DNA of 21,581 nucleotides from an uncultured Oscillospiraceae bacterium (lineage in GTDB: Bacteria; Bacillota; Clostridia; Oscillospirales; Oscillospiraceae), in NCBI GenBank assembly GCA_934591705.1, contig CAKTPM010000022.1, positions 1 through 21,581 on the forward strand. Reading direction: 5' to 3'. The notes below the pieces were generated by a model. The model did not search any database and had not been told where the DNA came from. It worked only from the letters and a program-made list of their open reading frames with translations. Shown here one piece after another: positions 1 through 6,144 of this stretch; positions within the stretch are counted from its first letter, which is position 1, and every line of letters begins with the position of its first letter. A program made the position numbers and the translations under genes.

Positions 1-7
1 TTCATAT

Positions 8-92
8 GGGGGATTTCCCGAGTGGCCAAAGGGGACAGACTGTAAATCTGCTGGCAACGCCTTCGGTGGTTCGAATCCACCATCCCCCACCA
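8..92 (+). tRNA. tRNA-Tyr (anticodon GTA)
   Basis: This is a class II tRNA with a long variable arm. The 7-bp acceptor stem pairs 8-14 with 82-88. The T arm pairs 65-69 with 77-81 around the loop TTCGAAT. The anticodon loop CTGTAAA gives anticodon GTA, and A89 is followed by an encoded CCA (90-92). The CTGTAAA loop and the extra arm are typical of bacterial tRNA-Tyr. Only 7 bases lie upstream in the window, so its promoter, or another tRNA before it, lies outside. Confidence 0.96.
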
Positions 93-94
93 AA

Positions 95-126
95 AACCCG
101 AATGCGCAAGCGTTCGGGTTTTTACT
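95..126 (+). terminator. Intrinsic terminator of tRNA-Tyr, probably bidirectional
   Basis: An 11-bp stem (95-105 with 110-120, one T-G pair) closes a GCAA tetraloop. On the plus strand a T run at 119-123 follows. On the minus strand the run of A at 92-96 gives a matching T run, so the same hairpin can stop a transcript coming from the divergent promoter at 255-283. Confidence 0.88.
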
Positions 127-130
127 TTTC

Positions 131-168
131 CCTTTTCACTCTTACTTCTTTCCTTTTCACTCTTACTT
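131..168 (-). repeat. Two tandem copies of a 17-bp GTGAAAAG-type repeat
   Basis: The 17-mer beginning CCTTTTCACT occurs at 131-147 and again at 152-168. On the minus strand it reads AAGTAAGAGTGAAAAGG. Related purine-rich sequence occurs just after the repressor stop codon (1141-1168) and just after the dehydrogenase stop (about 1219-1251 on the minus strand). In each case it comes immediately before a terminator in the direction of transcription. Confidence 0.7.
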
Positions 169-231
169 TTTACCGCAAGCCCCCCTCCTTTCCGTAAATT
201 GGAAACAGGGAATAAGCGGCATTGCCCAATG

Positions 232-308
232 CCAACAATCTTGTGACTGCCTCGACTATATCACAAGAATCTTGTTATGTCAATGGGGTATTAACAAGTT
301 TCTTGTTA
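232..308. promoter_or_regulatory. Three operator sites, CAAG-N3-CTTG, at 31-bp spacing
   Basis: O3 is a perfect palindrome with 7-base arms, TAACAAG-TTT-CTTGTTA (292-308, centre 300). O2 is ACAAG-AAT-CTTGT (263-275, centre 269). O1 is a degenerate copy, CCAAC-AAT-CTTGT (232-244, centre 238). The centres are exactly 31 bp apart, about three helical turns, so bound dimers would lie on one face. O2 sits inside the spacer of the minus-strand promoter, O1 just past its start point, and O3 8 bp upstream of the repressor gene's -35. The neighbouring HTH/S24 protein is the likely ligand (inference). The motif differs from the GAAC-N4-GTTC LexA box of Firmicutes. Confidence 0.72.
255..283 (-). promoter_or_regulatory. 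Strong minus-strand promoter, TTGACA-N17-TATAGT
   Basis: Read on the minus strand, the -35 is a perfect TTGACA (283-278), the spacer is 17 bp (277-261) and the -10 is TATAGT (260-255), five of six consensus bases. Operator O2 fills the spacer. Transcription would start near 248 and head toward the tRNA-Tyr terminator. Confidence 0.75.
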
Positions 309-315
309 TTTTTCC

Positions 316-344
316 TTGACAGCTGCCAGCTTTTTTGGTAAACT
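316..344 (+). promoter_or_regulatory. Promoter of the HTH/S24 repressor gene
   Basis: A perfect TTGACA -35 (316-321), a 17-bp spacer and TAAACT (339-344) as -10 place the start of transcription near 351, 38 bases before the ATG. A TTG at 335 that would extend the reading frame by 18 codons lies inside this promoter and can be discounted as a start. Operator O3 ends 8 bp upstream, consistent with autoregulation. Confidence 0.75.
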
Positions 345-388
345 CATGTCAGAAAAACAAGAATCCTGTCGAAAGGAGGGCATTTTCC

Positions 389-1141
389 ATGAGCTTTGGC
401 GAGCAGCTGCGCCGGCGGCGGGAGGAACTGCACATCTCCCGGGAGGAGCTGGCGGGGAAGCTGGGGGTATCCCGCAGCGCCATCGGCAACTATGAGACCG
501 GGGTGAGCTTTCCCAAGGAGGAGGTGCTTCTGGCGCTTTTCGACGCTCTGCAGGTGGATCCCAACTATCTTTACTACGGCAGCTTCCGCCACACGGCCGC
601 CCTCTCCGGGGAGGAGCAGCGCCTGCTGGAGAAATTCCGGGATCTGCCCCTGGCGGGGCGGCAGGCGGTATATGCCCTCACCGAGTCCCTGGGGGCCTTC
701 GCCCGGGAGGTCCGGGGAGAGGCGGAGGCCCAGCCCTGCCGCATCATCCCCCTATACCGCTCCCCGGCGGCGGCGGGCTTTGCCGCGCCGGTGTTCATGG
801 AGGACTATGAGCCCCTGGAGGTCACGGCAGCGGTGCCTCAGGGAGCGGAGCTGGCGGTGCGCATCCAGGGAGATTCCATGTCCCCCCTCATCGCCGACGG
901 CGATGTGGTATATGTGAACCACGACCCGCTGAAAAACGGCGATGTGGGCATTTTCTGCGTGGATGGGGACATGCTCTGCAAGCAGTATTACCGGGATCCC
1001 CTGGGCATGGTGTACCTCTTCTCCCTGAACCGCCGGCGCGCGGACATGGATGTGGTATTTCCCCGGGGCAGTGGCCGGAGCCTTGCCTGCTTCGGCCGCG
1101 TAATGGTCCACAGCCAACCCCTGCCTCAAGGACAAAGTTAA
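389..1141 (+). CDS. LexA/CI-like transcriptional repressor (HTH_3 + S24 peptidase)
   Basis: This 250-residue DNA-binding regulator has an N-terminal XRE/HTH_3 domain (about 5-60, with the GVSRSAIGNYETG recognition-helix region) and a C-terminal S24 self-cleavage domain (about 118-245). The catalytic pair can be placed at Ser163 (GDSMSP) and Lys198 (CKQYY). An Ala129-Gly130 bond in SPAAAGF is a good candidate for RecA-stimulated autocleavage, as known for LexA and phage CI proteins. The ATG at 389 is chosen because GAAAGGAGG lies 9 bases upstream and the promoter covers the upstream TTG. The three palindromes at 232-308 are its likely operators. It is not clearly LexA itself: the operators differ from the Firmicutes SOS box and the layout recalls a phage immunity switch. 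Its targets beyond this locus are unknown. Confidence 0.9.
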   Translation: MSFGEQLRRRREELHISREELAGKLGVSRSAIGNYETGVSFPKEEVLLALFDALQVDPNYLYYGSFRHTAALSGEEQRLLEKFRDLPLAGRQAVYALTESLGAFAREVRGEAEAQPCRIIPLYRSPAAAGFAAPVFMEDYEPLEVTAAVPQGAELAVRIQGDSMSPLIADGDVVYVNHDPLKNGDVGIFCVDGDMLCKQYYRDPLGMVYLFSLNRRRADMDVVFPRGSGRSLACFGRVMVHSQPLPQGQS

Positions 1142-1251
1142 GTAAGAAGTAAAAGTGAAAAGTGAATAGGTTGGTGCTTATCCGTTCAAAAAAATCCGCC
1201 CTGTTGGGCGGATTTTTTCTTTCTTCTTCACCATTCACTTTTCCTTTTTCC
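1141..1251. repeat. Inverted purine-rich repeats flanking a terminator
   Basis: After the repressor stop, 1141-1168 reads AGTAAGAAGTAAAAGTGAAA and continues into AGTGAAT. On the other strand, 1251-1219 after the dehydrogenase stop carries a related GGAAAAGTGAATGG tract. The two arms are imperfect inverted copies around the hairpin at 1188-1218, and both relate to the tandem repeat at 131-168. This may be a small dispersed element or a transcript 3'-end signal. No transposase is present. Confidence 0.5.
1188..1218. terminator. Bidirectional terminator between repressor and dehydrogenase genes
   Basis: A perfect 9-bp GC-rich stem (AATCCGCCC at 1193-1201 with its complement at 1206-1214) and loop TGTT are extended by A/T pairs. 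They are flanked by A-run and T-run sequence, so the hairpin serves both convergent transcripts. Confidence 0.9.
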
Positions 1252-1986
1252 TTACAAAATAAACCCGCCGTCCACGCTCAGGACCTGGCCGGTGATGAAG
1301 GAGGCCCCGTCCCCGGCCAGGAAGGCCACGGCCCGGGCGATATCCTCCGGGGTGCCGAGGCGGCCCAGGGGTGTCTGCTCCTCTAACTGGGGGGCAATGT
1401 CCGCCGGCAAGCAGCGGAGCATGTCCGTGTCGATGACCCCGGGGGCCACACAGTTCACCCGGATATGGGAGGGAGCCAGCTCCGCCGCCAGGGAGCGGGT
1501 AAAGCCGATAAGGGCCGCCTTGGTGGCGCTGTAGGGCACCTCGCAGCTGGCCCCCCGGAGCCCCCACATGGAGGAGATGTTGATGATGCACCCCTCGTGG
1601 GCCCGGAGCATAGGGGGCAAAACCGCCTGAGCGGCATAAAAGGCGCCATCCACATTCACGGCAAAGTAGCGCCGCCAGTCCTGAGGCGTCACATCCTGGA
1701 TCTGGGCCTGGCCGGAGATACCGGCATTGTTCACCAAAAGAGATACGGGGCCCCAGGCATCCTCAATCTGCCGCACCATGGCGTTTACGGCATCGGGGTC
1801 GGATACATCGGCGCCTACGGCCATGGCCTCATGGCCCGCGGTCTGCAGCTCCTCCGCCAGGGCCAGGGCGCAGTCCTGCCGCACCCGATAATTCACACAC
1901 ACCCGATAGCCCTCCGCCGCCAGCCTTTTGGCGATGGCCCGGCCGATACCCCGGCTGCTGCCGGTGACCAAGGCGATCCTTTCCAT
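1252..1986 (-). CDS. SDR-family oxidoreductase (FabG-like)
   Basis: This 244-residue classical short-chain dehydrogenase/reductase is cytosolic and NAD(P)-dependent. The Rossmann cofactor motif TGSSRGIG is at 8-15, NNAG at 86-89, and the catalytic tetrad is Asn111, Ser139, Tyr152 and Lys156 (PYSATK). The C-terminal SVDGGFIL is typical of FabG-type enzymes. The length matches 3-oxoacyl-ACP reductases, but the gene stands alone with no fatty-acid genes nearby, so the substrate cannot be fixed. The ATG at 1986 is preferred over a start 20 codons upstream because it begins the conserved fold and AAGGAG (1999-2004) lies 12 bases before it. It is convergent with the repressor gene and divergent from dnaA. 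Its presence here replaces the rpmH/rnpA/yidC genes often found beside dnaA. Confidence 0.88.
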   Translation of the reverse strand: MERIALVTGSSRGIGRAIAKRLAAEGYRVCVNYRVRQDCALALAEELQTAGHEAMAVGADVSDPDAVNAMVRQIEDAWGPVSLLVNNAGISGQAQIQDVTPQDWRRYFAVNVDGAFYAAQAVLPPMLRAHEGCIINISSMWGLRGASCEVPYSATKAALIGFTRSLAAELAPSHIRVNCVAPGVIDTDMLRCLPADIAPQLEEQTPLGRLGTPEDIARAVAFLAGDGASFITGQVLSVDGGFIL

Positions 1987-2087
1987 TTCCGCATCACGCT
2001 CCTTTTTTACTTTTTTTACGGTAGCACACACCCGGAAAAAAGGCAAGCTTCTCTTGGAAAATTTTAATGTTTATATATTAGAATATG

Positions 2088-2116
2088 TAGACTTTTCCAC
2101 AGGGAAATGCTATAAT
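2088..2116 (+). promoter_or_regulatory. dnaA promoter with an embedded DnaA box
   Basis: TAGACT (2088-2093), a 17-bp spacer and a perfect TATAAT (2111-2116) form a sigma-A promoter starting near 2123. TTTTCCACA (2093-2101) matches the DnaA-box consensus TTWTNCACA and lies between -35 and -10. This fits the known autorepression of dnaA. Confidence 0.75.
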
Positions 2117-2156
2117 CATTTTGAAATAATGTCCGCTGCAGAAAGGAACCGCGCCT

Positions 2157-3473
2157 ATGAATTCACTGAATGATGTATGGGAGCTGATAAAGGAGCACAT
2201 GTCCCAGGAGCTGAATCCCATTACCATCAAGACCTGGTTCGACGAGGTCTCCGTGGTCACCATGGAGGACTCCGCCATCGTGCTGCACTGCCCAAATAAA
2301 TTCAAGAAGGACACCATCGAGGCCCGATTTGTTCCCACGCTGAAAAAGGCCGCCAAGGAGATTTTCTCCGCCGATCTGGAGGTAAAGCTCCTGGACGACG
2401 ATCTCCTGGCCGCCTATCACGGCATCCGCCCCGACCGGGCGGACACCATCGAGGGCAGCGAGGGCTTCACCTTTGAGACCTTTGTGGTGGGCCCCCAGAA
2501 CAAGCTGGCCTATGCCGCCGCCCGGGCCACGGCGGAGAAGACCGTGGACGCCTACAATCCCCTCTTTATCTATGGCGACAGCGGCCTGGGCAAGACACAC
2601 CTGCTCTACGCCATCGCCCACCTGACGCGGAAGGTCCGCCCGGAGGTGAAGATCACCTACATCAAGGGAGAGGACTTCATCAACGAATTCATCGAGCTCA
2701 TCCGGGCCGGCCGGGGCGGCGAGTTCCGGGCCAAGTACCGGGAAAGCGATATGCTCCTGGTGGACGATATTCAGTTCGTGGCCGGCAAGCAGCAGGTGCA
2801 GGACGAGTTCTTCCACACCTTCAACTGCCTCTATGAGGCCGGCCACCAGATCGTTTTGACCTCTGATAGGCCCCCCCGGGAGATGACCCTTTTGGACGAC
2901 CGCCTGCGGACCCGTTTCGAATGGGGCCTGATGGTGGATGTGGCCGCCCCGGACTATGAGACGCGCCTGGCCATCATCCGCAACAAGGCGGCCCTGCTGG
3001 GGCTGAAGCTCACCGACCGCATCATGGACTTTATCGCCGAGAATGTCACCGCCAATGTCCGGCAGATCGAGGGCACCTTAAACCGCATCCTGGCCATCCG
3101 GGACTTGACGGGTCAGGGCATCACCCAGGAGGAGCTTGAAAAGATCATCATGGACATGCTGCGGCAAAAGGACTTCCTGCCCGCCCCGGCGGACATCATC
3201 GCCTATATCTGCCGCTATTATGAGATCGACGAGAGCACCCTCCGGGGCCAGGAGCGCCGGCGGGATGTGACCCTGGCCCGGCAGATCGCCATGTACCTCA
3301 TGCGGCGCATCAACCCCAACATGAGTCTCAACGACATCGGCAAGGAATTCGACGGCCGCGACCACTCCACCGTGCTCCACTCCCTGGAGAAGGTGGAGAA
3401 GCAAATGCGCAGCGATCCGGCCTTTGCCGAGACCGTCAAGGAGATCACCACCAACATCAACTCCAAGAAATAA
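2157..3473 (+). CDS. dnaA: Chromosomal replication initiator protein DnaA
   Basis: DnaA is an AAA+ ATPase that binds DnaA boxes and melts the origin. The protein has 438 residues. Domain I spans about 1-80 and the linker is short. The AAA+ core has Walker A GDSGLGKTH (140-148), Walker B LLVDDIQF (200-207), the box VII stretch LRTRFEWGL (250-258) and sensor-II VRQIEGTLNR (301-310). Domain IV carries the DNA-binding signature GRDHSTVLHS (400-409). The length is normal for a compact Firmicutes DnaA. The ATG at 2157 has AAAGGA 9 bases upstream. The gene precedes oriC and dnaN in the standard order, and its promoter contains a DnaA box, so it is probably self-regulated. Confidence 0.99.
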   Translation: MNSLNDVWELIKEHMSQELNPITIKTWFDEVSVVTMEDSAIVLHCPNKFKKDTIEARFVPTLKKAAKEIFSADLEVKLLDDDLLAAYHGIRPDRADTIEGSEGFTFETFVVGPQNKLAYAAARATAEKTVDAYNPLFIYGDSGLGKTHLLYAIAHLTRKVRPEVKITYIKGEDFINEFIELIRAGRGGEFRAKYRESDMLLVDDIQFVAGKQQVQDEFFHTFNCLYEAGHQIVLTSDRPPREMTLLDDRLRTRFEWGLMVDVAAPDYETRLAIIRNKAALLGLKLTDRIMDFIAENVTANVRQIEGTLNRILAIRDLTGQGITQEELEKIIMDMLRQKDFLPAPADIIAYICRYYEIDESTLRGQERRRDVTLARQIAMYLMRRINPNMSLNDIGKEFDGRDHSTVLHSLEKVEKQMRSDPAFAETVKEITTNINSKK

Positions 3474-3710
3474 TCCACCGTTTTTTGTGCAAAAAATGTG
3501 GAAAAGGTGTGGAAAACCCCGGCGGCTTCTTAATTGTGCAAAACCTCCCGTTTTATGCACACTCTCCTGTGGAGCGCAAGTATTTGCAAATAAACGCTTT
3601 TTTCGTCTTTTCCACATTTTTGTCTCCTACTGCTTCTTCGTCTAAAAAAGAATAGTTTATGCTTCTCTTGTGAGAGCTATGCCAAAATTTTGAGAAAGGA
3701 AAAAGAGGCT
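3474..3710 (+). other. oriC: Chromosomal replication origin oriC (dnaA-dnaN gap)
   Basis: This 237-bp gap holds six matches to TTWTNCACA. Reverse-oriented copies lie at 3486-3494, 3497-3505, 3508-3516 and 3535-3543. Forward copies lie at 3553-3561 (TTATGCACA) and 3608-3616 (TTTTCCACA). The first three are exactly 11 bp apart, so DnaA would sit on one face of the helix. After the last box come a DnaA-trio tract (3624-3644) and AT-rich sequence from 3643 toward dnaN, the expected duplex-unwinding element. The arrangement matches the B. subtilis incC type. A separate incA-type cluster upstream of dnaA is limited here to the single box at 2093. Confidence 0.9.
3624..3644 (-). other. DnaA-trio element of the basal unwinding system
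   Basis: The plus strand reads CTC-CTA-CTG-CTT-CTT-CGT-CTA. On the complementary strand, read 3' to 5', this is GAG-GAT-GAC-GAA-GAA-GCA-GAT, against the known trio rule 3'-(G/A)A(T/A)-5'. It begins 8 bases after the DnaA box at 3608-3616 and runs into the AT-rich stretch, the same order and strand as in B. subtilis. Confidence 0.7.
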
Positions 3711-4817
3711 ATGAAATTTTCCTGTGAAAAAGCGCTGCTGCAGAATGCCATCTCCGTGGCCGGCCGCGCCGTGTCCGCCAAAAGCTCCATATCCGCCCTG
3801 GAGGGGATCCTGCTGGAGGGCGACACCCAGCTGAAGCTCACCGGCTACAATATGCAGATCGGCATCCGCACTACGCTGGATGCCCAGATAACCCAGCCGG
3901 GCCGCATCGTGCTCAACGCCAAGCTCTTCGGCGACATCATCCGCCGCATGCCGGACGACTATGTCAGCGTCTCCGTAAACGAGCACCTGACCGTGACCCT
4001 CTCCGGCGGCGATGCCAGCTTTGACATCATCGGCCTGAGCGCCGACGATTATCCCGACATGCCGGAGGTGGACGATGAATACAGCATCTCCATGGAGCAG
4101 GGCGTTCTGAAGAGCATGATCGGACAGACTGCCTTTGCCGTGTCCACCAACGAGAGCCGCCCCGTGCACACGGGCTCCCTCTTTGAGGTAGAGGAAAACC
4201 AGCTGACGGTGGTATCCGTGGATGGCTTCCGCCTGGCCCTGCGGCGGGAAAAGGTCAAGAGCGGGGAGGGCGGCAGCTTCCGCTTCGTGGCGCCGGGCAG
4301 CGCCCTGAAGGAAGTGGAAAACATCTGCTCCGCCGGGGAGGACCCCATAGAGATCACCCGGGGAAAGCGGCATCTTCTGTTCTCCTGCGGTGAGACCCAG
4401 CTCATCTGCCGCCGGCTGGAGGGCGAATTTTTGGATTATAAAAACGCCATCCCCAAGACCAACCCCATCGTTCTGGAGGTGGAGACCAAAACCCTGCTGG
4501 AAAGCTTGGACCGGGTGAGCGTGGTCATCAGCGAAAAGCTCAAGAGCCCGGTGCGCTGCCTCTTCCGGGACGGCAGCGTGCTCCTGAGCGCCAAAACCGG
4601 CAACGGCGAGGCAAAGGATGTGTGCCTTTACAGCGGGGACGGCCGGGATCTGGAGATCGGCTTTAACAACCGCTATCTCATGGACGCCCTGCGCTATGCC
4701 CCGGCGGAAAAGGTGAAAATGGAGCTGAACTCCGGCGTGACCCCCTGCCTGCTGACCCCGGCGGACGGCGGCGAGAGCTTCCTCTACATGGTGCTGCCCG
4801 TGCGGCTGAAGGCGTGA
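3711..4817 (+). CDS. dnaN: DNA polymerase III sliding clamp, beta subunit
   Basis: DnaN is the ring-shaped processivity clamp that tethers DNA polymerase III and other repair and replication proteins to DNA. The protein has 368 residues, the usual length, and begins MKFSCEKALL, the conserved clamp start. It ends in MVLPVRLKA, with the MxLPVR terminal strand found across DnaN proteins. Three clamp domains of about 120 residues each are expected. The ATG at 3711 is chosen over an in-frame start 7 codons upstream because it matches the family and has AAAGGA (3695-3700) 10 bases before it. It lies directly after oriC and is followed 4 bases later by yaaA, starting a compact operon. No clear sigma-A promoter was identified just upstream. 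Confidence 0.98.
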   Translation: MKFSCEKALLQNAISVAGRAVSAKSSISALEGILLEGDTQLKLTGYNMQIGIRTTLDAQITQPGRIVLNAKLFGDIIRRMPDDYVSVSVNEHLTVTLSGGDASFDIIGLSADDYPDMPEVDDEYSISMEQGVLKSMIGQTAFAVSTNESRPVHTGSLFEVEENQLTVVSVDGFRLALRREKVKSGEGGSFRFVAPGSALKEVENICSAGEDPIEITRGKRHLLFSCGETQLICRRLEGEFLDYKNAIPKTNPIVLEVETKTLLESLDRVSVVISEKLKSPVRCLFRDGSVLLSAKTGNGEAKDVCLYSGDGRDLEIGFNNRYLMDALRYAPAEKVKMELNSGVTPCLLTPADGGESFLYMVLPVRLKA

Positions 4818-4821
4818 CGGT

Positions 4822-5043
4822 ATGGAACAGAACATCATCATTACCACGGAGTTTATCAAGCTGCAGGATCTCCTGAAGTTTGCCGGCGTGTGCGATACCG
4901 GCGGCGAGGCCAAGGTGGTCATCCAGGAGGGAGAGGTGCAGGTGAACGGCGCGGTTTGCACCATGCGGGGCAAAAAGATCCGTCCCGGCGACCGGGTGCA
5001 GCTCCAGGACATCACCCTGACGGTGAGCTATGCAAATCAATAA
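4822..5043 (+). CDS. yaaA: S4-domain RNA-binding protein YaaA
   Basis: This 73-residue single-domain S4 protein is the type found between dnaN and recF in Firmicutes. The S4 fold is visible in KLQDLLKFAGVCDTGGEAK, followed by VQVNGAVCTMRGKKIRPGD, the pattern that contacts structured RNA in S4 and pseudouridine synthases. It is thought to act in ribosome assembly; the exact RNA target is not shown by the sequence. The ATG is 4 bases after the dnaN stop and the end overlaps the recF start by 14 bases, so translation is coupled. Identification rests on both the domain and the gene position. Confidence 0.93.
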   Translation: MEQNIIITTEFIKLQDLLKFAGVCDTGGEAKVVIQEGEVQVNGAVCTMRGKKIRPGDRVQLQDITLTVSYANQ

Positions 5044-6133
5044 GCTCTCCCTGCAGGGCTTCCGCAACTATGACGCCCAAGCCCTGACCTTCGACGGGGA
5101 CTGCAATGTCATCTACGGGGAAAACGCCCAGGGAAAAACCAACCTCCTGGAGGCCATCGTGCTCCTCTCCTGCGGTAAGAGCCCCCGGGCCCACGGGGAT
5201 AAGGAGCTCATCGGCTTTGAGCGGGACGCCGCCCAGGTGACGGGTCAGATCCTTTCCCGGGACCGGGAATTTGAGGTGGCCCTCTCCCTCTTTCGGGGAA
5301 AGAAGCGGAAGATGACCCGCAACGGCGTGGCCCTGAAGAGCGCAGGGGCTCTCTCGGAGGTGCTGCAGACGGTATTTTTTACACCGGAGGACCTCTATAT
5401 CATAAGAGAGGGCGCTGCGGCCCGGCGGCGATTCATGGATCAGTCTCTGTGCCAGCTGCGGCCCCGATACGCAGAAGCGCTGACAGAATATAGTCGTCTT
5501 TATGAGCATAAGACCCGCATCCTCCGGGATGCCGAGGAATATCCCCGGCTTTTGGACACCCTGCCGGAGTTCAATGAGCGGCTCTGCCGGGTGGGCAGCG
5601 TGCTCATCTATTATCGGGCCCGGTTCTGCCGCGCCCTGGCGGAATATGCCGCGGCGGCCCATGGGGAGTGCTCCGGCGGCGCCGAGGCATTAGACCTCAG
5701 CTACCGGACCGTCAGTACCCTGGCGGATCCCCTGGCGGACCAGGGGGAGCTGCTGGACGCTCTGCGGGCCCATCAGCAGAGCCATTATCAGGCGGAGCTC
5801 GCCTCCCGGCTCTGTCTCTCGGGGCCCCATAAGGACGATATCGAGGTGTGCATCAACGGCCGCAGCGCCAAGCAGTTTGGCTCCCAGGGCCAGGTGCGCA
5901 CGGCGGCGCTGGCCCTGAAGCTGGCCCAGCGGGAGATCCATAAAAACACCTTCGGGGAATACCCGGTGATGCTTTTAGACGATGTGCTCTCAGAGCTGGA
6001 CCCAAAGCGGCAGGAATATGTGCTCAACCGCATCGCCGGAGGGCAGGTGTTCATCACCTGCTGCGAAAATGACCGCCTTTCCTCCCTTTTGAAGGGCAAG
6101 GTCTTTCATATCGAAAAGGGAAAAGTACTGTAA
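5030..6133 (+). CDS. recF: DNA replication and repair protein RecF
   Basis: RecF is an SMC-like ATPase that, with RecO and RecR, loads RecA at single-strand gaps. The protein has 367 residues, close to the usual 360-370. Walker A GENAQGKTN is at 30-38, the ABC signature region FGSQGQ at 283-288, and Walker B VMLLDDVLSELD at 313-324. The middle region carries the conserved TPEDLYIIREG (118-128) and RRRFMDQSL (132-140). Its ATG at 5030 lies inside the end of yaaA. It is followed 8 to 11 bases later by remB, continuing the origin operon. Confidence 0.97.
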   Translation: MQINKLSLQGFRNYDAQALTFDGDCNVIYGENAQGKTNLLEAIVLLSCGKSPRAHGDKELIGFERDAAQVTGQILSRDREFEVALSLFRGKKRKMTRNGVALKSAGALSEVLQTVFFTPEDLYIIREGAAARRRFMDQSLCQLRPRYAEALTEYSRLYEHKTRILRDAEEYPRLLDTLPEFNERLCRVGSVLIYYRARFCRALAEYAAAAHGECSGGAEALDLSYRTVSTLADPLADQGELLDALRAHQQSHYQAELASRLCLSGPHKDDIEVCINGRSAKQFGSQGQVRTAALALKLAQREIHKNTFGEYPVMLLDDVLSELDPKRQEYVLNRIAGGQVFITCCENDRLSSLLKGKVFHIEKGKVL

Positions 6134-6144
6134 AAGGGGCGGTG

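Larger units (their letters stand above)
93..248 (-). ncRNA. Candidate short untranslated RNA under repressor control
   Basis: The minus-strand promoter at 255-283 should start a transcript near 248. It would run about 155 nt to the bidirectional terminator at 95-120. On this strand I find only tiny reading frames. A Shine-Dalgarno-like GGAAAGGAGG (near 182-193) is followed by a TTG that meets a stop after two codons, and a GTG opens only 12 codons in the repeat. The RNA would contain a small hairpin (GGCATT with AATGCC, 218-233), a purine-rich repeat tract and the terminator hairpin. It could be a regulatory RNA, or the stub left after loss of a divergent gene. No family was recognised. Confidence 0.35.

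Noticed and set aside
6..197. 63-codon ORF over the tRNA-Tyr gene
   Set aside because: It is entirely explained by the tRNA, its terminator and the repeat.
335..388. TTG start that lengthens the repressor by 18 residues
   Set aside because: The -10 element lies within this stretch and the ATG at 389 has the Shine-Dalgarno site.
3481..3496. TTTTTTGTGCAAAAAA as a terminator of dnaA
   Set aside because: The stem is weak and made of A/T pairs; the sequence is better explained as part of the phased DnaA-box array.
3657..5015. A 452-codon open frame antisense to dnaN and yaaA
   Set aside because: It is a shadow frame with His/Gly/Ala-rich composition; dnaN on the plus strand is certain.
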